A stretch of DNA of 64,000 bases from Halobellus sp. LT62 (lineage in GTDB: Archaea; Halobacteriota; Halobacteria; Halobacteriales; Haloferacaceae): contig NZ_JAYEZO010000001.1 of assembly GCF_037031285.1 (NCBI RefSeq), forward strand, positions 1,364,001-1,428,000, read 5' to 3'. A program made the translations under genes and the position numbers. Under the pieces are notes generated by a model. It had not been told where the DNA came from. It saw only the letters and a program-made list of their open reading frames with translations, and ran no database searches. This document shows positions 54,654 through 63,911 of the stretch, one piece after another. The first letter of the stretch is position 1. Each line of letters starts with the position of its first letter.

Positions 54654-56116
54654 GGCTCTGTTGAAATCCTCAATTGGTGATATGTTCTCGGCGTCCTGCT
54701 GAATTCAGGGCGCGAATGTGGCGCGAGATGGAGTTAATTTCACGAAGGGCAGTACGCTCAGTACAGAGGGAGCAATCGGTGAATCAGTGTTCTTTCGTCT
54801 CGTAGTCGATTTTGTTGTAGTCGGGCTTTCCTATATTCCCGGTTCGACGCTCTCCTATAGAGAGAACTTCTACTCCAAGCTCTTCAGGGACTGTGATATT
54901 CCGCCTCGGTTTTCTGCGAAGTTTTTCTCCGACTATCTCGTAGGAAACCTCGAAATCGCTCAGCTCTGCGCCTGGCTGGTAGAAGAAGTCTTCGAGGTCA
55001 AGTGGTTCGTAATTCTGAACTTGGCCCATTACCGGTACTTTCTCTTCCCGCATATGGCCGTTGATCTCCAACTGTATTTCCTCTTCGTATGTTTCAGCTG
55101 GAACATCCAGTACGTCGACGAGAGCAAGCCTACAGATTTCCGCCATTTCATCTACGTATTCTCGGGCGTCCTTGAGTGGCCCGCCGTGGAACAGTGAGCC
55201 TCTGATGTCTCGGAGTTCGGAGTAGGTCAGCGAGGTCTTGTCGCACTGGTGGAGGAAGTGACTCATTCCTGCACTGTGGTCAGGACTGGTGCTGATCGCC
55301 CCGCATTCTTCGCACTGGTGCTCCCTGATTGCGTCGAGACTGTACTTCTCTACGAAGAGGTCTTCCAGTGCGTCGAAGGCGATGAACAGCCAGACGAACT
55401 GGTCTGTGGCGGTTTGTTGTCGGAGTGCGCTTGCGAAGCGGTCGAGAGACCTGAATATTTTCCTTCGGTCTGATTCGGTGAAGTCGTCGGAGTAGATCCG
55501 TTCGTACAGATCGATAAAGAAATCCTCGTTAATGCGCCGGACTGTACCTACAGTGGGTTTCTGTTCCTCTTGTTCAAGGATCTGCCTGTAGTCTCTGGAT
55601 TCAAGGCCTTCGTCATATTCGATGATCATCCCTTCTTCAGTGAGAGATACTTCGGTATTAGTGCAGAAAGAGATTAGACTGTAGAGAAGGTTGAGGCTGC
55701 TTCCTCCTTGGTCAGCTGCATCTTCGAGAGAATCGGCTTCGACGATGACGTCCATCCCGATTCCGTGGTGGAAATACTGGTCGTTGAGGGGTAGAACTCG
55801 GTCGTAGACTACGGCTCCCTGGTGATAGTCTGGGAGTTTGAACCAACCGTATCCGTGTTCTTGTTGCATATCTCGGTTGATACAGGCGGCCAAGGTCTTT
55901 GCCTTGTAGCGGACGAAGTACTTGCTCATTCACTGTGATTTTTGAGATTATCGTATTAAGTATCGGGTTTGAATCGATAATCCAACTATGTGATTAGCAG
56001 GTATTCTGAGCGATTGGTTCGCAGGTTTCGGTACGAAATGATAGGCCTTCTTGCTGAACTTTTCCTCTGTATTCAGCAACCAGTACCTATCAGTCTCTTA
56101 GGATTTCAACAGAGCC
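54654..56116. mobile_element. 1.46-kb element with 17-bp terminal inverted repeats and no transposase
   Basis: GGCTCTGTTGAAATCCT at 54654-54670 and its exact reverse complement AGGATTTCAACAGAGCC at 56100-56116 bound a segment with one gene, the HEPN-like protein. The end sequence resembles IS6-type ends (GGCTCTGTTGCAAA). No target-site duplication is visible. The subterminal parts are also alike (TGCTGAAT...CAG), so these are two IS ends in opposite orientation that enclose a passenger gene. Confidence 0.7.
54784..55929 (-). CDS. HEPN-like protein with a Cys cluster, passenger of the IS-bounded element
   Basis: 381 aa, ATG at 55929. The middle has a long helix DQFVWLFIAFDALEDLF (about 176-192), then a treble-clef-like CEECG...C (206-229) and IRGSLFHGG with R243 and H248, the R-x4-H motif of HEPN ribonucleases. 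The C-terminal 130 residues are strands and acidic helices without recognised motif; the N-terminus may be a substrate-sensing domain, as in ApeA-like proteins. Possible abortive-infection RNase. Codon usage is lower in GC than core genes. Confidence 0.72.
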   Translation of the reverse strand: MSKYFVRYKAKTLAACINRDMQQEHGYGWFKLPDYHQGAVVYDRVLPLNDQYFHHGIGMDVIVEADSLEDAADQGGSSLNLLYSLISFCTNTEVSLTEEGMIIEYDEGLESRDYRQILEQEEQKPTVGTVRRINEDFFIDLYERIYSDDFTESDRRKIFRSLDRFASALRQQTATDQFVWLFIAFDALEDLFVEKYSLDAIREHQCEECGAISTSPDHSAGMSHFLHQCDKTSLTYSELRDIRGSLFHGGPLKDAREYVDEMAEICRLALVDVLDVPAETYEEEIQLEINGHMREEKVPVMGQVQNYEPLDLEDFFYQPGAELSDFEVSYEIVGEKLRRKPRRNITVPEELGVEVLSIGERRTGNIGKPDYNKIDYETKEH

Positions 56117-56153
56117 ATTCCCGTTAAAATCGCACCTTGCGTTTCAAACGAAA

Positions 56154-57584
56154 CTAAAACTCGATGTAGGGATTCTTCGAGTCCTTGAGGTACTCACGGG
56201 CCGGTTGGCTCACACCATCCTCGGATTCCTCGCGGAACTGCTGTGCTTCTTGGACGTGGGCGAGACGTCGAGGTTTGCCGAACGTCCGACGGAACTCTGG
56301 TGCCGTCCCATATCGCTCATTCATTGTCGATCCATCAGAATCGAATGTGGGCGGCGTGTCGGGTAGCGTACCGAACGCCGGGAGATCTCCATTCGCCTCA
56401 AGATACCCAACGAGGTCTTGATTTTCGTCAGCTTCAAGTTTGAGTGCCCGGGCTTCGTTCGGAATCATCGTTCGGCCATATTGATCCGTTCCTGTCGGTC
56501 CACCGTCAGAGGAATACCGTTGATACTGCCATGCCCCGTTTAGTAACGAGCTGAATGCGTCCACTCCATAATCGGTGCTGTATGATCCGAACCATTCTGA
56601 CCGCGGCGCAACAACGGGGACTCGATATTCCCTCCGCACCCGACTGAGATTATTGAGGAATGTGGTTACACGTGCAGCCCGGCCCGTCTGCCAAATCCGA
56701 TTTGGGTGATGAATAGTCAGGGCGATTCCAGCGAACTCTCCCGTCGCAACTTGTTCTTCGACCACGCCAAGAGCATCTTCTGCATTATCGTGTGCTGCGT
56801 CGGGATCGAACGCATTGTAATTTAAATAGATATGGTAATATGAGTCAACCTCGCTTTCGGCTGTGAGATCTGCCATAATCTGGTTCGTTGTTGTCCACCT
56901 GTCGATGATACTATCCGACAGATCTGAGTCAAGCTGCGGGACAGGGGGAACCATCACCGCACTCGGCCACGTGCTCGCGTCGGCGACGATATCACTGAAG
57001 TAGCTCTGGATAGCCTCGTCGGTTTGTTCTGCCCAAGCTTCTTTTGTCGTCGAAATTTGTTTCTCGTCAGGAGAGATTTGATTTGCACCGTCCGTTTCCT
57101 CAAGGACCCGGTTGATGTTCGCATGAAGAAATGGATGGTGGAATTGTGGCAGTATTCTGAATGCATCGGCGTGGTTCCCGGCGATAAGTTCAGCTTCGAA
57201 TGCGTCTTTCTCGTATGCAGAATATTTGAAGACGTAGTTGACGAGTGTCTTCGTCAGTCTGTAGTTGTAGAGCTCCGGTGGATCGTAAAACAACAGCGGG
57301 TGGTTTTCCTCCAGTGATTTGACTTCCTCCTCCCCGATATCGTTCCCATCCTCGTCCGTCCGATTCTTGATGTTCTGCATATTGGAAATTTTCTCCCACG
57401 CTGCTGCTGGCACGACAATAGGATTGTGGTCGTCGAGAGACTGAATGTGATCGAGAATAACGTGGAGACCCTCGTAGCCTTTCAGTTCAGGCAGATAGGT
57501 GGGTGAGGGGATACCGGCGTGGTCGCCCATTCGATAGGTGACGGTGTCTGCGTCTGGGCCGCTGAGGTATTGGGTACTGGACAT
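56154..57584 (-). CDS. Unknown protein, island-encoded
   Basis: 476 aa from ATG at 57584 (frame opens at 57644). I recognise no family. The protein alternates strands and helices; residues about 250-370 contain VDSYYHIYLNYNAFD, then GEFAGIALTIHHPNR and YRVPVVAPRSEWFG, which could be part of a TIM-barrel-like core. Neighbour 57680-58240 lies upstream on the same strand with a 95-bp gap, so the two may be co-transcribed. It sits between an IS end (56116) and the repeat tract. Confidence 0.7.
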   Translation of the reverse strand: MSSTQYLSGPDADTVTYRMGDHAGIPSPTYLPELKGYEGLHVILDHIQSLDDHNPIVVPAAAWEKISNMQNIKNRTDEDGNDIGEEEVKSLEENHPLLFYDPPELYNYRLTKTLVNYVFKYSAYEKDAFEAELIAGNHADAFRILPQFHHPFLHANINRVLEETDGANQISPDEKQISTTKEAWAEQTDEAIQSYFSDIVADASTWPSAVMVPPVPQLDSDLSDSIIDRWTTTNQIMADLTAESEVDSYYHIYLNYNAFDPDAAHDNAEDALGVVEEQVATGEFAGIALTIHHPNRIWQTGRAARVTTFLNNLSRVRREYRVPVVAPRSEWFGSYSTDYGVDAFSSLLNGAWQYQRYSSDGGPTGTDQYGRTMIPNEARALKLEADENQDLVGYLEANGDLPAFGTLPDTPPTFDSDGSTMNERYGTAPEFRRTFGKPRRLAHVQEAQQFREESEDGVSQPAREYLKDSKNPYIEF

Positions 57585-57679
57585 GGGTAGTAAAGTCTCT
57601 ATACTGTCAATAAGGATGGGATACCGGTTTAAGGTCCGGTACAAAGTGAAAGTAAAACAAGAAGTACATAGAGACGTGG

Positions 57680-58240
57680 TTAGAAATTTCGACCTGTCGA
57701 GACGCCAGCGGATGGCGTCGGTCCAATGGGCTCCGGGCCCCCGTCATCCACTACCTTATAGAATTTTAGCGTGCGCTCCGTGTCGTCATGATACCGAATA
57801 TCCCCAAGTTGCATCTCTTCGTCGATGAACTCCCCTACCCGTACCTGATGCACTCCTTTCGAGATCGTGGGTGGATCGTAGGCGTGAATATGGACGTGAT
57901 ACACTGTGGAAGTGCCTTGCACGCCATTTGCCGTATAATTCGCATCCTGATTGTATGATTCATCGACTCCAACAAACTCGATTTCAGTCCCTGAGATGGT
58001 TACAGTTAACCGATCCTCCTTCGGAGCCCGCACCTTCCGAAAGGAGGTCGCTTTCGACGCCGGTAAAACGCCCGTCGCGATCTCTTCTTCGATATCACAC
58101 CGCTCACATCGAAACGTCGTCTGAACACGTTTCGAGACTGTCGACCGCGGCATCGTCTTCGCCGACGACTTCCGTACTTTCTCTACTCGGACACACCCGT
58201 CCTCCAATCCGCCACACGCTATACACTCCACACGAAACAT
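57680..58240 (-). CDS. Unknown protein with N-terminal zinc-finger pairs
   Basis: 186 aa, ATG at 58240. FRVECIACGGLEDGCVR and FRCERCDIEEE supply CxxC pairs that could bind one or two zinc ions. Residues 80-150 are beta-rich (RLTVTISGTEIEFVGVDESY, VYHVHIHAYDPP). Probably acts with the 476-aa protein downstream. No recognised family. Confidence 0.65.
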   Translation of the reverse strand: MFRVECIACGGLEDGCVRVEKVRKSSAKTMPRSTVSKRVQTTFRCERCDIEEEIATGVLPASKATSFRKVRAPKEDRLTVTISGTEIEFVGVDESYNQDANYTANGVQGTSTVYHVHIHAYDPPTISKGVHQVRVGEFIDEEMQLGDIRYHDDTERTLKFYKVVDDGGPEPIGPTPSAGVSTGRNF

Positions 58241-59621
58241 AGGCTAATTCTAATCCCCAATTGAGAAATAGCTTGGTCAGACATCTGTCCGACCCCTTCC
58301 CGACCATTGTGGTCGTTCATCTCGAGAAGACAGCCAATCATCCGGAGAATATTGTGTCCGACGAGCCGGGGGGTGAGAGCGACAGCGCCTACCTCGAACG
58401 GAACACCATTGCGTTCGTGAGAACTACGGTAAAGCCCCGGTTGACCCCCGGCCGAATGGGTGGCTCGGCACCGATAGCTAGAGTTAGAAAATTCGAAAGT
58501 CAGAGCTCTCGGACTCAACCACGTCGACGAGTCCTACGACCCGACCTGTCTCGACCAATTGGCCGGGGCTATCGAGGAGATCAAACTCCTGTAACAGAGC
58601 TCCAACGATTTCATCCTCTATTGAGTCCAGTGGCCCGTGGGAAGCCCCGAATTTTATTGATAATTGGTCGGGGTTGGCCGGGGTATCGTAACGATGTCTC
58701 CGGGGGACTCCAAAAATTGGTCGGGGATCCAATGAAGAGTTGGTCGGGGAGTGAGGGGAGCGAGTATCACACGTGGACACAAGTCAAAAGCTTAAACGAG
58801 AAACGCTCAAATCCCGGACGTCCCCGACCAATTAGGGAGCTTCCCCGACCAATTAGGGAGCTTCCCCGGCCAATTTCGCGGCTTACACTCCGCCCAGACA
58901 CCCAGCGACTCGAGTACCGACCCTCACAGTCTACCGACCATGTATACGCGAAATATTAGCTGCCCCGACCATTGGGGTCCATTCGCGTCGGGGAGACCCG
59001 ACCAATTACTCACTCGGCTCTTTCGATTCCACTTCCGATCATCGAGGGCTTGAGTCGAGACCCCGACGATCAGGATTGAATCCAATCCTGAAAACTAACC
59101 TCGCCCCGGTGCTCCATCGGTGGAGCCCCGACAGACGAACACTTGATGCCCCCGAAAGTTTTGAATCCTTCTTGGCCGTGCATCTAGAGCTGATCAACAA
59201 TTGGGGAAATTATAGGCAGAGATGTATTCTACCTGCCATCTCGCTTTTATCTCTCCCGACTAATTGATGAGCAACCCCCGACCAATTTACCGGCTCATAC
59301 CCCGTCGAGACGTGGATCGACTCGAGGTACGAGCCTTCACAGTACGTAGTCCCACCCTAGAAAGACGGTGCACATTTGCTGTACTCCTCACATTGTGGCT
59401 CGTTCACCTCGGTGAGCCTCGACCAATTGTTCGGATACCGGTGGGCTCGATGATACGTCGAACTCGCAAAATATAATTCGGTCGACGACATCCTGATCAG
59501 ATTCGGAACACCCCAAAGACTCCGGATCGTTCCAACCTTCGAATGTTACAGCAATTATGCGACGTATTGGCGAAATTGAGAATTTCACCAGGACCGACCA
59601 ATTCATCATTATCTCTCCGAT
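58241..59621. repeat. Gene-free tract with about fifteen CCCCGACCAATT motifs
   Basis: No credible gene, though short ORFs exist. The motif CCCCGACCAATT or close variants occur at 58299, 58552, 58822, 58843, 58864, 58963, 58997, 59255, 59276, 59421 and 59593 on the plus strand and, as AATTGGTCGGGG, at 58662, 58674, 58715 and 58738. Three copies at 58822-58875 form a 21-bp tandem. Spacing is otherwise irregular, so it is not CRISPR. Function unknown. Confidence 0.75.
58821..58883. repeat. 21-bp tandem repeat, three units
   Basis: TCCCCGACCAATTAGGGAGCT is repeated at 58821, 58842 and 58863, the third unit with two or more changes. Part of the wider motif tract. Confidence 0.85.
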
Positions 59622-59639
59622 ATGAATTGGCATAGACCA

Positions 59640-60406
59640 ATGTCGGCTGAAACAGTTGCCGGGGTAGATTGGGCGAGTGAAGACTGGCTTGCCGTCGTAA
59701 TAGAGAACGGAGATCCGGTAGATTATCTTCTTGAAAACGATTTCTCGTCAATCTGGGAATCCGATCGAGACTTCAATCGGATCTTGATTGACGTGCCGAT
59801 TGGGTACCCCACAATAACGAGACACTCGAAAAACGCGAAAAGCTCGACTCCGTTGCTCGAACTGCAACTGGACGGTCGAGTTGTGTGTTTCCTGTCCCGT
59901 CGAGAACGGTATGTCAAAAGGCGAAAAATGGACAAGACTACCAGACAGTAGTAGATATAAATCAAGAGGACCTAAGGAAGGGGCTCACCTGGCAGTCATA
60001 CTATATTGCCCCAAGTATCGGCGAAATTGATGAGTTTCTCGAGAACAACGAGACAGCAAAAGAGACGATCATAGAATCTCACCCTGAGGTCTGCTTTTGG
60101 GGGCTGCTCGGTGACCAACCCAGCCACTCGAAAATGAGTGCCCAGGGAATCGGTGAGCGACTTGATGCACTCGACAGACATCTAGATGCCCCCGAGGCGG
60201 TATTCGGGCAGATCTGCCGAGACCTTGTGGGTGAGCAGACCGACATTGATCCCGATGATGTAGTGGACGCGCTCGGTCTGGCTGTCGTCGCTTGTCACTC
60301 TAGAGAGGAACTTCGGTTTCTGCCAGACGGCGAGGAGTATTGCGATGGAGTAGGAATTCCGATACAGATGGCGTACTGGAGCGAAGAGAGTTTGTTGAAA
60401 CACTGA
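59640..60406 (+). pseudogene. DUF429 family protein split by a frameshift
   Basis: The first part (VAGVDWASEDWLAVVIENG, then ILIDVPIGYP) is the DUF429 N-terminus. After codon about 59 the reading continues in the frame of 59822 onward: TLEKREKLDSVARTATGRSS, VFPVPSRT, then ESHPEVCFWGLLG, DDVVDALGLAVVA. In the family these lie in one protein of about 250 aa. A one-base change at about 59810-59822 breaks it. The DUF429 fold is RNase H-like but its role is unknown. Confidence 0.8.
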
Positions 60407-60430
60407 GCGACAGTCAATGACTATTGAGTG

Positions 60431-60500
60431 CACTAGCATTGCTGAAGCCCTCAGTTGTTGGTAAGTGTGGAAAGCCGTGCTGAATACACAGCGCGAATGC
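60431..60500. repeat. Degenerate IS-end sequence
   Basis: TGCTGAAGCCCTCAGTTGTT...GTGCTGAATACACAGCGCGAATG resembles the left end of the element at 54654 (TGTTGAAATCCTCAATTGGT...CTGCTGAATTCAGGGCGCGAATG). An old insertion scar. Confidence 0.6.
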
Positions 60501-60530
60501 AGCAGGCGTATATCATACCCAAGTTGAGCC

Positions 60531-60650
60531 TATGAGTGCCGGAACTGCGGGAAAACCTTGGATGAAGAAGCGGAGCAGTGTCCTCAGTGTGGACGCGGAG
60601 AAATCGACAGCTATACTCTCGATCAGCTGGGGGAGTCCGAACTCATTCTG
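60531..60650 (+). pseudogene. Zinc-ribbon gene fragment
   Basis: YECRNCGKTLDEEAEQCPQC is a clear double CxxC ribbon, but the frame has a stop directly upstream and no start, and it begins next to the IS-end scar. Likely a 3' fragment of a small zinc-finger gene. Confidence 0.5.
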
Positions 60651-62590
60651 AAAACAACTCCGTCAAGTCCTCGATTATCTATGAATCCCCGGAGACGTAC
60701 CTCTAACTGTACGAAATCATAGGGTGCGTTGGTATAGGGAACTGACTTCAAAGGCTGATTCGGCATGTCAAAAACATCAGTTTCCTCACCTGGTGTAGCC
60801 GTCACCGTCAGAACCCGTCCATCTTCAATATACTCCACACCGTGACTCTCGCTCTCCAACAGCAGTAAAGCGGTATAGTGGTCCGTGGCTTCGGTGAGAA
60901 CAGGCCGATCCATAAACGAAAAATGTGCATCATCCATATCACTGCCCCGTTCGAATCTTTCATCTTCCAAAAACTGCCTGCGGTGCTCACCAGTCTGAAG
61001 AAGAACAATCGACGGATTTCTCTTCTTGACCTCGCTATCCATCTCATCGATCAGCTCTTCTATACTCTCTACAGTACGCTCCTCAAGAGTCAGCCTTCTC
61101 AATACATACTCACGATAACCCTCGAGAATACGGCGAAAATTGGTGGTCACAGGCTTATCCACTTGATCCTCAGGTACGAAACTGCGTTTCTGCGGATACC
61201 CCACTGAAACCTTCACACCGTCAAGATCCGGAGGAAACCTTTTTTGTTTCAACACGCCGACCTCCTTCAACGCCCGTCTCAACTGGCAAGAGCTATCGAA
61301 CTGGTCGTTCATCTCCTGCTCCCAAGAATCGACATAATCAGGGTCAATAGAGTGGTTACGCACCCGCATAATCGCCTGTTTCTCTGCATGGGAAAACGCC
61401 CGGTCAAGAACCTCAGACAGCGCCTCTATCCTCTCACCGATATCTGTCTGACCATCCAAGAGGAATTCCAAGGGATAGTCATCTTCAAACTCCTCAATGG
61501 AATCTAACAAGCTGTCGAGATCCAAGCGGTCGTCCTCTGTTGTCGGAAAAGGAAGCTCCTCAGGTCCAGAGTCCAGGAAGACTTCCTGCTCACCTTCATC
61601 AAACAAGTACAGTGAGAAAGCCAGATAGAAAGACGGTATCCAGCTGTTCGACCCCATGGAAGTCATAACAGGTCCTCCTCTCGACTCCTCCAGCTGGCGC
61701 TCCATTTCCCAGTCATCCCAGTAAGGAAGACCCTCTAAGACAGTTCGGATGTCGAAGTAAGTTTCAGTCAGGGATTTGACCGTGGAGAACTCTTCTTCAG
61801 CGTGATCCTGAAACAGATCTTTGAGAAAGTCCTCCGAGAGTACATCTTTCACGTAGAGATTGTATGCCCACGAATATGCGGCGAACTTCTGGATCTGGAT
61901 CCGTTTCCTAACAGCGTCAGCCACCTCCTGTTTCTCCTCCAAGAACTCCTCACTGTACTGATTTTCAGGCCTTCCCAGAGGCAGGTACCGAGCTTGCTCA
62001 AACGCCCTTACCTCCTTCAGGTTCTCATGAAGCCGGAGAACAGACTCTCTGCACTCATACTCAACGGCATACCTCCACACCTCACGATAATACCCGAGGA
62101 ATGTGTCGATAAGATTACTGCTCTTAGCCAGCCTGTCGACGCTGTCAACCTTTTCGAAATTCTGTGCAATCCCCCGTTGATTAACGTTCAACCTTTCGAA
62201 AAAGTCCTCTAAGGCCTCGTCGAAACCAGGATTAGGAAATGAGCGGATGTAACAATTGACAAGTGCGTTAAGTAGCTGGTCGAAGGCCTCCAAGTCGTTC
62301 GACTGTCTGGCATATCTAACGTTCACAGATATCGAATTGAAAATGCTCGATCTCAAATCCTCGTCAGCACCGTTCTCAAGCACGTCGTTGTAAAGCTGTA
62401 GGTATCGACGTCTGCAGAAGGCGTAGATAGACCTGAACCGGGTTGGGGAGTCTACTTCTCTGTTGATCAGTTCACCGATTAGTTCCGCGATGTGAGAGAG
62501 GTTATCTGAAAGCTCCTGACCTTTTCCTTCCCGGATAGCGGCCTCCGCATCTGTGAAGAAGTGCTCCAAGTAGTCTTCGTAGTTGGGCAT
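60623..62590 (-). CDS. Large soluble protein of unknown function, operon with a membrane protein
   Basis: 655 aa, ATG at 62590. Nearly all helical and acidic: TPR-like or armadillo-like repeats are possible in residues 1-330 (EAFDQLLNALVNCYIRSF and similar). No catalytic motif is recognised. C-terminal 100 residues are strands (YTALLLLESESHGVEYIEDG). The start shares one base with the stop of the upstream membrane gene, so the two proteins are translated together and probably form one complex. Confidence 0.75.
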   Translation of the reverse strand: MPNYEDYLEHFFTDAEAAIREGKGQELSDNLSHIAELIGELINREVDSPTRFRSIYAFCRRRYLQLYNDVLENGADEDLRSSIFNSISVNVRYARQSNDLEAFDQLLNALVNCYIRSFPNPGFDEALEDFFERLNVNQRGIAQNFEKVDSVDRLAKSSNLIDTFLGYYREVWRYAVEYECRESVLRLHENLKEVRAFEQARYLPLGRPENQYSEEFLEEKQEVADAVRKRIQIQKFAAYSWAYNLYVKDVLSEDFLKDLFQDHAEEEFSTVKSLTETYFDIRTVLEGLPYWDDWEMERQLEESRGGPVMTSMGSNSWIPSFYLAFSLYLFDEGEQEVFLDSGPEELPFPTTEDDRLDLDSLLDSIEEFEDDYPLEFLLDGQTDIGERIEALSEVLDRAFSHAEKQAIMRVRNHSIDPDYVDSWEQEMNDQFDSSCQLRRALKEVGVLKQKRFPPDLDGVKVSVGYPQKRSFVPEDQVDKPVTTNFRRILEGYREYVLRRLTLEERTVESIEELIDEMDSEVKKRNPSIVLLQTGEHRRQFLEDERFERGSDMDDAHFSFMDRPVLTEATDHYTALLLLESESHGVEYIEDGRVLTVTATPGEETDVFDMPNQPLKSVPYTNAPYDFVQLEVRLRGFIDNRGLDGVVFRMSSDSPS

Positions 62591-63726
62591 CAGTTCTCCC
62601 TCCGTGTCCGTATCCCTCGACGTAGTTGTCGTTCGATCTCCTCCAAGGCTTCCTCAGAGACGTCTCCATCCAAGGAAAGAACTGTGGTGTCTTCAGCCAG
62701 CGAGGTACCGACGGAAGGGCTCCGGCCTATACTGACGCCGGGTTCCTCTTCGACGGTTTGAGAGATCCGTCTCATATTCTTTAGGTTGATATCCGTGACA
62801 TTGCCGGTCTTGTCTATGTCTCTTGATAGAATAGAGGTTCTTTCCAGTCCAAAATCCATAACTCCCGCTGAGATATGTTCAAATCCGGGTACAGACTCTG
62901 AGAGAACTCTGTTCGGATTAGAAAATTCATTCACCATTTCTTTCTCCAAATCTTCCTTTGCGTATACTTTTACTTCTTCGTCAAAATCGGTGTAAAACAG
63001 TAGATCAAGTGCATCCAAGAACCGGGTGGCAACAGCATATATTGAGGAAGCAAACAGTACAGCGGTGACGTATACCGGTAGATAGCCTGCGTTCTCTGCG
63101 GAGGAGTGTACGAAAGCTATGAGGCCTATAAACAGGTTTGAAGTGAATACGAAAGTTACTGTCCAAATAGATCCTATATCTTCGATAAACAGCCTCGTCA
63201 ATTCATCGTTTAACGGGTTACTGTATATTTCTTCCCAGGCAAAGGTCAAAGCAACGAAACTGAAGCCGATGATGACTGCATGGACCTGCCAAGTCGTGGA
63301 CAGCACCCCTCCTTGGACGGTGAAAGGAGGATCTCCGAAGATAACTGACTGTATCAGGTAGATTGAGGCACCTACAACGACGGCCAGAAGAGATCTGAAA
63401 ACTCCTTTGAGGATTTCTACTCGTTTCTTCTCCCGGGATTTGAGCAGCCTAAGCAAGGGGAGTAGGCCCGTGTATCTGTATTTTTGATACAGGGATCTCA
63501 GTCTCAGAGACCAAGGTGATATGAAGATACCTCGCCACCATATCGTTCCTAAGAGGAGTGCCAGGGTAGCGACACTCACCAAGGAGATGATCCACCAGTT
63601 GACGTTGAGAAACTGGTTAAGGAATACGAGTGAAGCGGATAGAACCGCGATAAAGGCCCCGAAGCGCGTCACTGAGGAAACCAGTGACCGAAAGCTCTTG
63701 TTGTATATCTGTCTCCGGGATGGCAT
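62590..63726 (-). CDS. Six-helix membrane protein with cytoplasmic tail, unknown function
   Basis: 378 aa, ATG at 63726. Hydrophobic helices at about 22-38, 44-63, 111-129, 148-164, 186-206 and 215-235, then an acidic soluble tail of about 130 residues (GVSIGRSPSVGTSLAEDTTV). Not recognised. Together with the 655-aa protein it makes a two-gene operon in the island; a membrane effector plus a large sensor would be one possible reading. Confidence 0.75.
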   Translation of the reverse strand: MPSRRQIYNKSFRSLVSSVTRFGAFIAVLSASLVFLNQFLNVNWWIISLVSVATLALLLGTIWWRGIFISPWSLRLRSLYQKYRYTGLLPLLRLLKSREKKRVEILKGVFRSLLAVVVGASIYLIQSVIFGDPPFTVQGGVLSTTWQVHAVIIGFSFVALTFAWEEIYSNPLNDELTRLFIEDIGSIWTVTFVFTSNLFIGLIAFVHSSAENAGYLPVYVTAVLFASSIYAVATRFLDALDLLFYTDFDEEVKVYAKEDLEKEMVNEFSNPNRVLSESVPGFEHISAGVMDFGLERTSILSRDIDKTGNVTDINLKNMRRISQTVEEEPGVSIGRSPSVGTSLAEDTTVLSLDGDVSEEALEEIERQLRRGIRTRREN

Positions 63727-63911
63727 TCTTCTTAGAGGGATAATTCAAGGCATCGGTTAAAGAATGACTGTTCTGTTCTCTGATGCCGTCATCAACCGCT
63801 GAAATCGTCAAAACCTGCTTGGACGGTGTTGTCTTCATCTTCTTCGTCTTCTCCCGGGGCTTCCATGTCGTCTCTGTGGTCTGGGACGTGCAGATTCCCG
63901 GCCTCTGAGCT

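Noticed and set aside
54654-56116. Autonomous insertion sequence
   Set aside because: No transposase motif in the only gene, no target duplication; treated as a passenger-bearing non-autonomous unit.
58261-58959. 232-aa plus-strand ORF in the repeat tract
   Set aside because: Composed of Pro/Arg-rich translations of the CCCCGACCAATT motif (RPIREL repeats) with no haloarchaeal acidic bias; non-coding.
58241-59621. CRISPR array
   Set aside because: Motif is only 12 bp, spacing is irregular, and copies lie on both strands.
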